DNA of 64,000 nucleotides. Source: Microvirga pudoricolor. Its GTDB lineage: Bacteria > Pseudomonadota > Alphaproteobacteria > Rhizobiales > Beijerinckiaceae. Positions 1 to 8,110 of the stretch are shown here, in pieces. The stretch lies in NCBI RefSeq assembly GCF_016892705.1, contig NZ_JAFEMB010000001.1, forward strand, positions 1,178,001 through 1,242,000, in the 5' to 3' direction. Positions within the stretch are counted from its first letter, which is position 1, and each line of letters opens with the position of its first letter. Made by a program: the position numbers and the translations under genes. Below the pieces are notes generated by a model that had not been told where the DNA came from, searched no databases, and saw nothing but the letters and a program-made list of their open reading frames with translations.

Positions 1-389
1 CGCTCCAGACCTTCGGGAACGTGGTGGACCTGTTCCGGTTCGGCGTCGCCACCCTGGTCATCGTGTCCGGCCTGCTCGCGGCCCACAAGCTCGTGCCGGC
101 GGGGCGGCGAACGCTCTGGTCCGTGTTGCCGGGGGTGGGCGTCACCCTCCTGTTGTGGCTTCTCGGCGGCATCGCGTTCGGATGGTACCTGGAATTCTAT
201 CCCGGCGCCTACGCGTCCACCTACGGGGGCCTCGCCACCGCCATGGTGGCGCTGATCTTCCTCTATACGCTGGGCGCCATCTTCCTGTTCGGCGGCGAAT
301 TGAACGGCACCATCATCATCGCCAAGCGGCGGCGGCTGCACAAAGAGGCCGCGACGGCCCCGTTCAACGACGTGATCAAGGCGCCTTAA
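1..389 (+). CDS. YihY/BrkB family inner-membrane protein, C-terminal part (5' truncated by window)
   Basis: The frame is open from the left edge and ends at TAA 387-389, so only about 128 C-terminal residues are visible. They contain hydrophobic segments around VATLVIVSGLL, VGVTLLLWLLGGIAFGWYL and MVALIFLYTLGAIFLFGGE. The pattern YASTYGGLATAMVALIFLY followed by LFGGELN is typical of the end of YihY/UPF0761 (formerly annotated as BrkB or ribonuclease BN) membrane proteins. The tail is short, basic and cytoplasmic-looking. The function of this family is not firmly established. A GTG at 21 lies in frame, but the family is about 300 residues long, so the real start lies outside the window. Confidence 0.85.
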   Translation, partial: LQTFGNVVDLFRFGVATLVIVSGLLAAHKLVPAGRRTLWSVLPGVGVTLLLWLLGGIAFGWYLEFYPGAYASTYGGLATAMVALIFLYTLGAIFLFGGELNGTIIIAKRRRLHKEAATAPFNDVIKAP

Positions 390-412
390 GACAGGATCCC
401 ACCTCCCGCCGA

Positions 413-570
413 CCTCATCCCGAGGAGCCTGAGCACCATATCGAACACTCTCGCCCTCATCCTGAGGAGCCGCGTTAGCGGCGTCTCGAAGGAGGGCTCC
501 AGCGGAGTGTTTCCAGTGCCAACTGGACCATCCTTCGAGACGAATGGCTGCGCGGGCCCTCAGGATGAGG
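413..570. repeat. Dispersed palindromic intergenic repeat, copy A
   Basis: This gap holds CCTCATCCTGAGG at 455-467 running into TCTCGAAGGA (484-493), and the mirror-image arms TCCTTCGAGACG (531-542) and CCTCAGGATGAGG (558-570). Together they form an imperfect composite inverted repeat. A further degenerate left arm, CCTCATCCCGAGG, sits at 413-425. The same arms recur at 7878-8020 in another intergenic gap. This resembles a REP/BIME-like family; no coding potential is evident. Confidence 0.75.
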
Positions 571-591
571 TCGTGGGATTGGCGGAACGGA

Positions 592-621
592 GAACGAAAA
601 AGGCCGGGCAATCGCCCGGCC
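592..621 (-). terminator. Rho-independent terminator of the cpdB-like gene
   Basis: A perfect 8-bp stem (GGCCGGGC 602-609, loop AATC, GCCCGGCC 614-621) lies just downstream of the minus-strand stop at 644. Read on the minus strand, the stem is followed by TTTTTCGTTCT, the expected U-rich tail. Confidence 0.8.
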
Positions 622-643
622 CTTTCCATGCTCTGCAAAACGC

Positions 644-2593
644 TCAGCCCGCGATGCGGTACTTGATGAAGCCCTCGGGCGCGTCGCCCATCTTCTCCAC
701 CTTGATGCCGGCGGGCTGGTAGGCGGCTGCATTCGGGCCCGTGACGAAGACCGTGGTGACGCTCGACGGGGGCGGCACGAGCGACCAGGAGCCGTCCGCC
801 TTGGGCGAGACTTCCTTGCGCTCGACGATGTAGCGCATGATGGCGTCGCGGGTGAGATCGGGGGCCTCGAACACGATGGTCTTGCCGTCGTTGCCGGGGA
901 AGTTGCCGCCGCCGCCCGCGCGGTAGTTGTTGGTGGCGACCACGAATTCCTGGTCGTCCTTCACGGGCACGCCCTTGTAGGTCAGGTCCTTGATGCGATG
1001 GGCATCCGGGGCGACCAGCTTGCCGTCATTGTCGTAGCGCGAGGGTTGCGTCGGGTCGATCTTGTACTGGACGCCCGCGATGACGTCGAAGTTGAAGGCC
1101 GGGAATTTTGGGTTGATGAGCTCCTGCTCGCCGCCCTTGGCCGGGTCGATCTGGTTGTAGATGCCCGCCGAGCGCTCCAGCCACTCGCGCACCTGGCTTC
1201 CTGTGATCTTCACCGCCCGCACGGTGTTCGGGTAGATGTAGATGTCCGCCATGTCCTTGATGGCGAGCGGGCCGGGCTTGATGTCGGTGAAGTAGTTCGG
1301 GCCGCCGCGCCCGCCCGCCTTGAAGGGCGCCGCCGCCGAGAGGAGCGGCAGGTCCTTGTAGGGCGTGTTCTTGAGCTGGTCGGCCAGATACCAGGTCTGC
1401 GCATCGGCCACGATCTTCACCGAGGCGTCGTCGGAGATCAGCGCGAAATAGGAATGGATCGGGACCGCCGTGGTGCCGACCGGCTCGCGCACGTATTTCA
1501 GCGTCGCGTCGTGATCGCCTTGCGCCGCCGCCATCACGGCGGCCTCCGACTCGACCTTCGGCACGACCTTGCGGTCGACGCGGTCGTAGATCGGGCGCGC
1601 CTCGGTCTTGAAGTCCGCCACCTTCCAGGCATTGCCCTCCTTCACGAGGTCGAGGTCGATCACGCCGAGGTGGCTGCCCCAGAAACCCGCCATGACGGCG
1701 GGCTTGCCGTTGAGGGTGCCCTTCTGGGGATCCACGCCCGGAATGTTGGCGAATTCCTTGCCGCCCGGGAAGGTGAAATGCTGATGGCCCGTGAGAATCA
1801 CATCGATGCCGTCGACCTTCGACAGGAAGAGCGCCGCGTTCTCCTCGCCCCCTTTACGCTCGCCGCCCGCGATGCCGGAATGGCAGAGCGCCACCACGAT
1901 ATCGGCGCCCGCCTTCTTGAGGTCCGGCACATGCTTGTTGGCCGCATCCACGATGTCGGTCGTGGTGGCCTTACCGTCGAGATGGGCCTTGTCCCATTGC
2001 ACGATCTGCGGCGGCACGAAGCCGATCACGCCCACCTTGATCTTTTGCTTGGCGCCCGCCTCGTCCGTGACCTCGCGGTCGAGGATGAGCCAGGGCTTCT
2101 GCAGCAACTCGCCGTTGGCCTTGGTGACGTTGGCGCAGACCAGCGGGAATTTGGCGGCCCCCAGGGCATTCTGCAGGAAGTCGAGGCCGTAATTGAACTC
2201 GTGGTTGCCGAGCGTGCCGCAATCGTAGTTCAGGGTGTTCATGGCGGCCACCATGGGGTGCACGTCGCCGGGCTTCATGCCCTTGCGGTAGGCGATGAAA
2301 TCTCCCAGCGGCGAGCCCTGGATCAGGTCGCCGTTGTCGAACAGCAGGCTGTTCTTGGCCTCACCGCGCGCGGATTTCACGATGGTGGCGGTGCGGGCCA
2401 AACCCACCGTATCGTCGGCCGCGTCGCGATAATAATCGTAGGGGAAGATATTCACGTGGAGATCGGTGGTCTCCAGGATGCGAAGCTTCACGGTCGGGTC
2501 GGCCGCGAAGGCGGCGCGAGGGAGAGCCACGGCTGCCGCGGCGGCAGCGCCCGTCTGGAGGGCGCGGCGGCGTGAGATGCTGATGGACGACAT
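644..2593 (-). CDS. cpdB: CpdB-type 2',3'-cyclic-nucleotide phosphodiesterase/3'-nucleotidase, Tat-exported
   Basis: This is a 649-residue secreted metallophosphoesterase of the 5'-nucleotidase family. The N-terminus carries a twin-arginine signal (SISRRRALQTG, then an Ala-rich hydrophobic stretch ending AAFAAD). The metal-binding signatures ILETTDLHVN, DNGDLIQGSP, LGNHEFNYG, ALCHSG and TGHQHFTFPG are all present. The C-terminal half has the substrate-binding 5_nucleotid_C domain, with YIYPNTVRAVKITG and NNYRAGGGGNFPG. The family hydrolyses 2',3'-cyclic nucleotides and 3'-nucleotides in the periplasm, for phosphate and nucleoside salvage. I chose ATG 2593 because it places the Tat motif near the N-terminus; an upstream in-frame start at 2641 would add 16 residues before it. 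A strong terminator follows. The gene stands alone, not in an operon. Confidence 0.9.
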   Translation of the reverse strand: MSSISISRRRALQTGAAAAAAVALPRAAFAADPTVKLRILETTDLHVNIFPYDYYRDAADDTVGLARTATIVKSARGEAKNSLLFDNGDLIQGSPLGDFIAYRKGMKPGDVHPMVAAMNTLNYDCGTLGNHEFNYGLDFLQNALGAAKFPLVCANVTKANGELLQKPWLILDREVTDEAGAKQKIKVGVIGFVPPQIVQWDKAHLDGKATTTDIVDAANKHVPDLKKAGADIVVALCHSGIAGGERKGGEENAALFLSKVDGIDVILTGHQHFTFPGGKEFANIPGVDPQKGTLNGKPAVMAGFWGSHLGVIDLDLVKEGNAWKVADFKTEARPIYDRVDRKVVPKVESEAAVMAAAQGDHDATLKYVREPVGTTAVPIHSYFALISDDASVKIVADAQTWYLADQLKNTPYKDLPLLSAAAPFKAGGRGGPNYFTDIKPGPLAIKDMADIYIYPNTVRAVKITGSQVREWLERSAGIYNQIDPAKGGEQELINPKFPAFNFDVIAGVQYKIDPTQPSRYDNDGKLVAPDAHRIKDLTYKGVPVKDDQEFVVATNNYRAGGGGNFPGNDGKTIVFEAPDLTRDAIMRYIVERKEVSPKADGSWSLVPPPSSVTTVFVTGPNAAAYQPAGIKVEKMGDAPEGFIKYRIAG

Positions 2594-2668
2594 GAGGTGA
2601 TCCCCTGAAACAAAGTTCTCTTTGGTCTCAGGAGAACACAACTTTCATGACAAGATCAACACGTCGTT

Positions 2669-3823
2669 TCAGGCGGACCGCAGGGCCGCGTCGAGATCGG
2701 CGAACAGATCGTCCGGGTCCTCCAGGCCCGTGGACAGGCGCAGCAGGTCCGGCGGGCATGGGGTGCCGGGCCCCTCGATGGAGGCCCGGTGCTCGATGAG
2801 GCTCTCGACGCCCCCCAGCGAGGTGGCGCGCTTCCACAGCCCGACGCGGGCGGCGGTCTTCACGGCGGCCGCCTCCCCGTCGGTGAGCTGGATCGACAGC
2901 ATGTAGCCGAAGCCGTTCTCCATCTGGCGCGCCGCCACGTCGTGGCCCGGATGCTGGGGCAGGCCCGGATAGAGCACCCGGGCGACCTTGGGATGGGCCG
3001 AGAGCCGCTCGGCCAGCGCCATGGCGCTCTTGGCCTGAGCCGCCGTGCGCACATGGAGCGTGCGCATGCCGCGCATGAGCAGGTAGGCCTCGAAGGGGCC
3101 CAGAACCGCGCCGCCCATCTTGCGGATCGACACGATCTTCTGCCAGAAATCGTCGGCCTTCCGGCCCGCCAGGGCTCCGGCGATCACGTCCGAATGGCCG
3201 TTCAGCACCTTGGTGGCCGCATGCATGACGATGTCGGCCCCGAGGCTCAGCGGGCGGGTGTGGATCGGCGAGGCCGTGGTGGAATCCACCGCGAGCTGCG
3301 CTCCCGCCGCATGGGCGATCTCGGCAGCAGCGGCGATGTCCGTAATGGTCCAGAGAGGGTTCGACGGGGTCTCGATCCAGACGAGCTTGGTGCGGCCGGG
3401 CATCACCGCGGCCCTAAGGGCGTCAAGATCGTCCGTCTCGACGAAATCGACCCCTAGTCCCCAGCGCGTCGCCTCCGTCATCAGCCAGCTCCGCAGGGCC
3501 CAGTACATGACCTTGGAGGCGACGATGTGATCGCCGGGATTGAGCGCCTGGAACACGGCGGTGGCCGCCGCCATCCCGGACGAGAACAGGAGCGCGCCGG
3601 CCTCCGCCTCCTCCAGCATCGCCAAAACGGCCTCGGCCTCGCGGGTGGTGGCATTGTCGGGGCGGCCGTACACGTAGCCCGACGAATAGGCGTTGTCCTC
3701 GTCGCGGATATAGGTGGTCGCCACATGGATCGGCATCACCACCGCCTTCGTGACCGGGTCCACATGCCCCATGGCTTGAGCCGCGAGGCTGCGCTTGGAC
3801 CAGCGGGAGGACGGGGACGACAT
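2669..3823 (-). CDS. Trans-sulfuration-family PLP enzyme (cystathionine gamma-synthase/lyase-like)
   Basis: The 384-residue product belongs to the Cys/Met metabolism PLP-dependent family. Landmarks are SGYVYGRPDNATTREAE near the N-terminus, LLFSSGMAAATAVFQAL, the Asp that contacts the pyridine nitrogen in AVDSTTASP, and the PLP lysine in MHAATKVLNGHSDVIAG. The C-terminus has LGGVESLIEHRAS, with the SLG-E-L pattern of the family. Members catalyse gamma- or beta-elimination or replacement on cystathionine, homocysteine or O-acylhomoserine; the motifs alone do not tell synthase from lyase. Start ATG 3823 has GGAGAA upstream. MetX, which would make O-acetylhomoserine, is encoded 21 kb away, so a role in sulfur amino-acid metabolism is plausible but inferred. 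Confidence 0.85.
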   Translation of the reverse strand: MSSPSSRWSKRSLAAQAMGHVDPVTKAVVMPIHVATTYIRDEDNAYSSGYVYGRPDNATTREAEAVLAMLEEAEAGALLFSSGMAAATAVFQALNPGDHIVASKVMYWALRSWLMTEATRWGLGVDFVETDDLDALRAAVMPGRTKLVWIETPSNPLWTITDIAAAAEIAHAAGAQLAVDSTTASPIHTRPLSLGADIVMHAATKVLNGHSDVIAGALAGRKADDFWQKIVSIRKMGGAVLGPFEAYLLMRGMRTLHVRTAAQAKSAMALAERLSAHPKVARVLYPGLPQHPGHDVAARQMENGFGYMLSIQLTDGEAAAVKTAARVGLWKRATSLGGVESLIEHRASIEGPGTPCPPDLLRLSTGLEDPDDLFADLDAALRSA

Positions 3824-3976
3824 GAGGCTTCTCCAGAAAGGGCGCCCGGTTCTCCGCCGGAACGTGCCGCAACGCAAGAGGTGAATGCTCAAGCCTTTCA
3901 ATCAGACCCACGGCACGCCTTGACGATTCCCGCCATCGCTCAACATGAGGGGCAAAGTTTCGCGTCAGGAAAACCC

Positions 3977-4486
3977 ATGCCGTCCGGCCCCGTCACCCTG
4001 AACCATCAGCCGACGCCGCCCCTGTGGCGCTTCCTGATCGCGGTGCTGCCCGTGGCGGCGGCGGGGTTTCTCGGCAGCATCGCCACCACGCCGAACATCC
4101 CGACCTGGTACGCGACCCTCGTGAAGCCCGGCTTCACGCCGCCGAACTGGCTTTTCGCGCCGGTCTGGACCTTGCTTTATGTGATGATGGCCTATGCGGT
4201 CTGGCGCATCCTGTCGCTGCCCGCCGACACCCCTGGACGGCGCGGCGCCGTGACGGCCTTCTTCGCGCAGCTCGCCCTGAACGCGCTCTGGTCCTGGGCG
4301 TTCTTCGCCGCCCATAGCCCGATGGCGGGGCTCGCGGTCATCCTGGCGCTGATCGCCGCCCTGCTGGTGACGATCCGGCGGTTCTGGGCGCTGGATACAG
4401 TGGCGGGCGCCCTGCTGGTGCCTTATCTCGCCTGGGTGTCCTACGCGACGGCGCTGAATGCCGCCGTCTGGTATCTGAATCGCTGA
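3977..4486 (+). CDS. tspO: TspO/MBR family tryptophan-rich sensory membrane protein
   Basis: This is a 169-residue membrane protein with five hydrophobic segments and the TspO/peripheral benzodiazepine receptor motifs: PTWYATLVKPGFTPPNWLFAPVW, then LLYVMMAYAVWR, ALNALWSWAFF and VPYLAWVSYATALNAAVW. In alphaproteobacteria TspO binds porphyrins and influences tetrapyrrole-dependent and photopigment gene expression. ATG 3977 is preceded by AGGA (3967-3970). It converges on hpt, with only 18 bases between the stops. The family call is secure; the regulatory role in this organism is inferred. Confidence 0.92.
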   Translation: MPSGPVTLNHQPTPPLWRFLIAVLPVAAAGFLGSIATTPNIPTWYATLVKPGFTPPNWLFAPVWTLLYVMMAYAVWRILSLPADTPGRRGAVTAFFAQLALNALWSWAFFAAHSPMAGLAVILALIAALLVTIRRFWALDTVAGALLVPYLAWVSYATALNAAVWYLNR

Positions 4487-4491
4487 GGGAG

Positions 4492-4508
4492 CTGAGGCTT
4501 GGCCTCAG
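4492..4508. terminator. Possible shared stem-loop between tspO and hpt
   Basis: CTGAGGC (4492-4498), loop TTG and GCCTCAG (4502-4508) form a perfect 7-bp hairpin in the gap between two convergent genes, overlapping the hpt stop. Neither side has a convincing U-run, so termination is only a suggestion. Confidence 0.35.
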
Positions 4509-5077
4509 GTCTTGGCCTCGTCGAACAGGCCGGGATTCTTGTCGAGGAAGTCGAGCACGCCCACGAAGGGCAACTGCCGGTAGGAATGGGCCACGTCCAT
4601 GCCGTAGCCCACCACGAACACGTCCGGACAGGTGAAGCCCACGTAATCCGCATGGATGGTGACGGCGCGCTTGCCGGGCTTTTCCAGGAGCACGGCGGTC
4701 ATCACGTTGCGGGCGCCCCGGGCCATGAGCAGGTCCTTGGCGAACACCACGGTGCGGCCGGATTCGAGGATATCGTCCACCAGCAGCACGTCGCGGCCCC
4801 GCACGTCGCTCTCCACGTCGCGCAGGATCTCGACCTGGCCCGTGGACACCGTTCCGGTGCGGTAGCTCGACAGGTGCACGAACTCCACCTGGGGCTCGAG
4901 GCCGGCCCGGTGCAGGGCCCGGATCAGGTCCGCCGCGAACATGAAGCTGCCCTTGAGCACCGCCACCACCAGGAGGTTCTTCGGCTGGGACTCGGCCACG
5001 ACCCGCGCGATCTCCTCGATGCGCTGCGCGATGGCCTTCTCGTCGAACAGGACCCGGATGCGGGGCGGCTGGTTCAT
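4505..5077 (-). CDS. hpt: Hypoxanthine phosphoribosyltransferase
   Basis: The 190-residue purine-salvage enzyme transfers phosphoribosyl from PRPP to hypoxanthine or guanine. The type I PRTase PRPP loop VLLVDDILESGRT is intact, preceded by VAVLKGSFMFAADLIR, and the C-terminal base-contact region reads PDVFVVGYGMDVAHSYRQLP. Length and motif order match bacterial Hpt. ATG 5077 gives the usual N-terminus; the frame stays open to 5236, but the added residues are Arg/Gly-rich and unlike the family. It is convergent with tspO and divergent from ftsE, with a 220-base promoter-sized gap upstream. Confidence 0.92.
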   Translation of the reverse strand: MNQPPRIRVLFDEKAIAQRIEEIARVVAESQPKNLLVVAVLKGSFMFAADLIRALHRAGLEPQVEFVHLSSYRTGTVSTGQVEILRDVESDVRGRDVLLVDDILESGRTVVFAKDLLMARGARNVMTAVLLEKPGKRAVTIHADYVGFTCPDVFVVGYGMDVAHSYRQLPFVGVLDFLDKNPGLFDEAKT

Positions 5078-5297
5078 CGTTCTTCCATACAAGTGATGCG
5101 TTCCATCCCAACCACCACGGGTCGCAGCGGAAGTCAAACAGGCAGGGGTAGGTCCCACCGATGCGTCAAATGCCCCGATCCGGCATTTCCTCACGCCTCC
5201 GGGCCCCCTGCCCCTTGGCAGCGACCGGGCCCGCATAGGATAAGCATGGCGAATCGAGAATCCGGCCGCGACGCGGCGCGCTAGATCCAGGGGCTTC

Positions 5298-6002
5298 GTG
5301 AAGGCATTCTACGACAGCGATTTCGACGAGGGCCCGGCGCCCACCGTGCATTTCGAGAATGTGGGCGTGCGCTACGGCATGGGCCCCGAGGTCCTGCGTG
5401 ACCTGACCTTCTCCATCGAGCCGCATTCGTTCCAGTTTCTCACCGGCCCGTCGGGCGCGGGCAAGACCACGCTGCTGCGCCTGATCCTGCTCTCCGTGCG
5501 CCCGACCCGGGGCCTCGTGTCCCTGTTCGGACAGGACGTGTCCAAGATCTCCAAGGCGGAGCTCACGGATCTGCGCCGCCGCATGGGCGTGGTGTTCCAG
5601 GATTTCCGCCTCCTCGACCACCTGACCACCTACGAGAACGTGGCCCTGCCCCTGCGCGTCCAGGGAAAGGAGGAGGCGAGCTACCGGGCCGAGGTGGTGG
5701 AGCTGCTGCGCTGGGTCGGGCTCGGCGACCGCATGCACGTGCTGCCCCCGGTCCTGTCGGGCGGCGAGAAGCAGCGCGCCGCGATCGCCCGCGCCCTCAT
5801 CGTGCGGCCGGAGCTGCTGCTCGCGGACGAGCCCACCGGCAACGTGGACCCGTCGCTGGCCCGGCGGCTCCTGCGCCTGTTCATCGAGCTCAACCGGCTC
5901 GGCACCTCCGTGGTGATCGCCACCCACGACTTCTCCCTCATGGACCAGCTCAACGTCCGCCGCCTCGTGCTCGGCGACGGCCAGCTGCACATCGACGAGT
6001 AG
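5298..6002 (+). CDS. ftsE: Cell-division ABC transporter ATP-binding protein FtsE
   Basis: This 234-residue ABC ATPase has Walker A GPSGAGKTT, Q-loop VVFQDFRLL, signature LSGGEKQRAAIARAL, Walker B LLLADEPTGNVD and H-loop ATHDF. The Q-loop sequence and the partner gene ftsX seven bases downstream identify FtsE rather than a generic importer ATPase. FtsEX couples divisome assembly at the inner membrane to activation of periplasmic peptidoglycan hydrolases. The start is GTG 5298. The N-terminus (KAFYDSDFDEGPAPTVHF) is slightly longer than the Escherichia coli protein. Confidence 0.93.
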   Translation: MKAFYDSDFDEGPAPTVHFENVGVRYGMGPEVLRDLTFSIEPHSFQFLTGPSGAGKTTLLRLILLSVRPTRGLVSLFGQDVSKISKAELTDLRRRMGVVFQDFRLLDHLTTYENVALPLRVQGKEEASYRAEVVELLRWVGLGDRMHVLPPVLSGGEKQRAAIARALIVRPELLLADEPTGNVDPSLARRLLRLFIELNRLGTSVVIATHDFSLMDQLNVRRLVLGDGQLHIDE

Positions 6003-6009
6003 GGGCCGC

Positions 6010-7023
6010 ATGAGCGATTCCCCGCGATCCCCAAGCGCCCACTCCAATGGTTCCCACCCCAAGGGTGCATCCGCCAAGGCAACTCAACCTGGCGGCCGCG
6101 AGCCGGGGCGCCTGCCCGCCTCGCTCCGGCGCAACGCCCCCCTGGTGCCGGTGGATTCGGCGGGCGGCCGGGCGCTCGCGGCCGTGATCGCGATCCTGAC
6201 CTTCCTGGCCGCCCTGTGCGCGGGCGGCGCCGAGCTGGTGGCGACGAGCTCCTCCCAGTGGCGCTCGGACGTGGCCCGGGAGGTGACGATCCAGGTCCGG
6301 CCCCAGACCGGCCGGTCCATCGACGCGGACGTGGACAGGGCGGCTTCCCTCGCCCGCCAGACCCCCGGAATCGAGAGCGCCCAGGCGTTCACCAAGGCCG
6401 AATCCGAGCGGCTCCTGGAGCCGTGGCTCGGCACCGGCCTCGATTTCGGCGACCTGCCCGTGCCCCGCCTCATCGTGGTCAAGCTCCAGCCGGACGTGAA
6501 GCCCGATTTCGGTGCCTTGCGCCAAGCCCTGAGCGCGGGGGTGCCCGGCGCGACCCTGGACGACCACGCCCTGTGGGCCTCGCGCCTCTCCACCATGGCC
6601 AACACCATCATCGGCATCGGGGTCGTGCTCGTGGTGCTGGTCCTGGTCGCGGCGGGGCTCGCGGTCACCTTCGCGACCCGGGGCGCCATGGCGGGCAACC
6701 GCGAGGTGGTGGACGTGCTGCATTTCGTGGGCGCCAACGACGATTACATCGCGCGCGAGTTCCAGCGGCGGTTCTTCCGGCTGGGCCTGCGCGGCAGCGC
6801 CATGGGGGCGGGAGCCGCGCTGGCGCTGACGATCCTGCTTGGCGCCCTCGCCGGGTCCTGGAGGGCGAGCCCCGCCGGCGACCAGATCGAGGCCCTGTTC
6901 GGGTCCTTCGGCATCGGCTGGCGCGGCTACGGAATCGTTGTTTTCATTGCGCTGATCGTCGCGCTGATCACCGCTCTGGTGTCCCGGCTGACGGTGAGAC
7001 GCTTTCTTAACGAAACCGGTTGA
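6010..7023 (+). CDS. ftsX: Cell-division permease FtsX
   Basis: This 337-residue membrane subunit of FtsEX starts at ATG 6010, seven bases after ftsE. It has a roughly 50-residue polar N-terminal tail, a first membrane span (AVIAILTFLAALCAGGAELV), a periplasmic domain with EVTIQVRPQTGRSID, and three C-terminal spans (IIGIGVVLVVLVLVAAGLAV, GAALALTILLGALAG, IVVFIALIVALITALVS). The segment HFVGANDDYIAREFQRRFF is the characteristic FtsX cytoplasmic loop. The long Ser/Gly/Pro-rich N-terminal tail is typical of alphaproteobacterial members. Confidence 0.9.
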   Translation: MSDSPRSPSAHSNGSHPKGASAKATQPGGREPGRLPASLRRNAPLVPVDSAGGRALAAVIAILTFLAALCAGGAELVATSSSQWRSDVAREVTIQVRPQTGRSIDADVDRAASLARQTPGIESAQAFTKAESERLLEPWLGTGLDFGDLPVPRLIVVKLQPDVKPDFGALRQALSAGVPGATLDDHALWASRLSTMANTIIGIGVVLVVLVLVAAGLAVTFATRGAMAGNREVVDVLHFVGANDDYIAREFQRRFFRLGLRGSAMGAGAALALTILLGALAGSWRASPAGDQIEALFGSFGIGWRGYGIVVFIALIVALITALVSRLTVRRFLNETG

Positions 7024-7086
7024 TACTGAAACCATCGATTATGGGTTGCCTCTTCCTCGCCGCATTGTGCAGTATCGTCCACCACG

Positions 7087-7854
7087 ATGAGTTCTCAGTC
7101 GCAGAACATAAACACGGCGAACGTGTTGAACGGGGCAGAAGCGCTCGGCTGGGGCTGGGCCTCGCAGGTGGCTCCCTTCATGCATAAGCGCCGTTCCTGG
7201 CTGGTCCGAGGAGGCCTCGCGCTCTTCGGGCTCGGGGTGGTCTTCGCCCTTACGGCCATGCTGGGATTCCTGGCCTTCGTGTATTCCCTGGACCGCTTCG
7301 AGCGGAAGCCCGAGACCGGCGCCGACGGCATCGTGGTGCTGACCGGCGGCGCGCAGCGGATCGACGACGCCATCAACCTCCTGGCGGAGGGCTATGCCGA
7401 CCGCCTCCTGATCTCCGGCGTCAACGAGAAGACCAACCGGGAGCAGATCTCCCGCCTCAATCCGGGCCAGCGCCACCTGTTCGATTGCTGCGTTGACCTG
7501 GATTACCGCGCCCGCAACACCATCGGCAACGCCATCGAGATCCGCCGCTGGACCGAGCGCAACCATTTCGCCTCGCTCATCGTGGTCACGTCGAACTACC
7601 ACATGCCCCGCGCCCTGGTGGAGCTGGAGCACGCTTTCCCGAACGTGCAGAAGATTCCCTATTCGGTGGCGGCCACCATCGATCCCCACGATTGGTGGCA
7701 CAGCGCCTCCACGGCCCGGGTGCTGTTCTCCGAATACGTGAAGCTCCTGGCCGTTTGGGTGCGCACCCGCTTCGAGTCCGATCCGGAGCATTCCAAGGCC
7801 GCCAGGATCATGAGCGGCGGCAATCCGCTGATCCAGGTGGCGGAGCCGCTTTAG
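7087..7854 (+). CDS. YdcF-like (DUF218) membrane-anchored protein
   Basis: The 255-residue protein has one membrane anchor (LALFGLGVVFALTAMLGFLAFV, about residues 45-65) followed by a DUF218 domain: ADGIVVLTGGAQRIDDAINLL, then YADRLLISGVNEKTNR, RNTIGNAIEIRRW and LIVVTSNYHMPRALVELEHAF. The TGG and N-T-x-x-N elements and the SNYHMPRA motif are conserved in YdcF/ElyC proteins, some of which act in envelope and peptidoglycan precursor metabolism. Lying just downstream of ftsEX, an envelope role is reasonable but inferred. No catalytic activity can be assigned from sequence. Confidence 0.85.
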   Translation: MSSQSQNINTANVLNGAEALGWGWASQVAPFMHKRRSWLVRGGLALFGLGVVFALTAMLGFLAFVYSLDRFERKPETGADGIVVLTGGAQRIDDAINLLAEGYADRLLISGVNEKTNREQISRLNPGQRHLFDCCVDLDYRARNTIGNAIEIRRWTERNHFASLIVVTSNYHMPRALVELEHAFPNVQKIPYSVAATIDPHDWWHSASTARVLFSEYVKLLAVWVRTRFESDPEHSKAARIMSGGNPLIQVAEPL

Positions 7855-7877
7855 ACATCCGCTTGCAGTTTTCCTAA

Positions 7878-8020
7878 CCTCATCCTGAGGGAATGGCGAA
7901 GCCATTCGTCTCGAAGGATGATCGAGTGGAATGTTTCCAGCGCTACCTGAAGCCCTCCCTCGGATCAAGTCCGAGGGCAGGCTCTTCGAGACGCCGCATT
8001 CGCGGCTCCTCAGGATGAGG
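7878..8020. repeat. Dispersed palindromic intergenic repeat, copy B
   Basis: The gap between the YdcF-like and PlsC-like genes holds CCTCATCCTGAGG (7878-7890) with GTCTCGAAGGATG (7908-7920), facing CTTCGAGACG (7983-7992) with CCTCAGGATGAGG (8008-8020). These are the same arms as the repeat at 455-570, again as an outward composite palindrome; the inner segments differ between copies. The repeat lies in an open frame that continues into the acyltransferase gene and could mislead automated start calls. Confidence 0.75.
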
Positions 8021-8110
8021 GTGAAGCGCCTAGAAACCGGGTCCCCTTTCGGGAAAAATGCGCTAGAAGAAGCCGCCCGCAGGCGCTCCCGCCCGCCACC
8101 TCGTCAGGCC

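Noticed and set aside
413-570. Possible CRISPR array or insertion-sequence ends
   Set aside because: Arms are inverted, unevenly spaced and too few for an array, and no transposase lies between or beside them.
998-2575. Long plus-strand open frame opposite the cpdB-like gene
   Set aside because: His/Arg/Val-rich antisense shadow with no family features; the minus strand has clear catalytic motifs.
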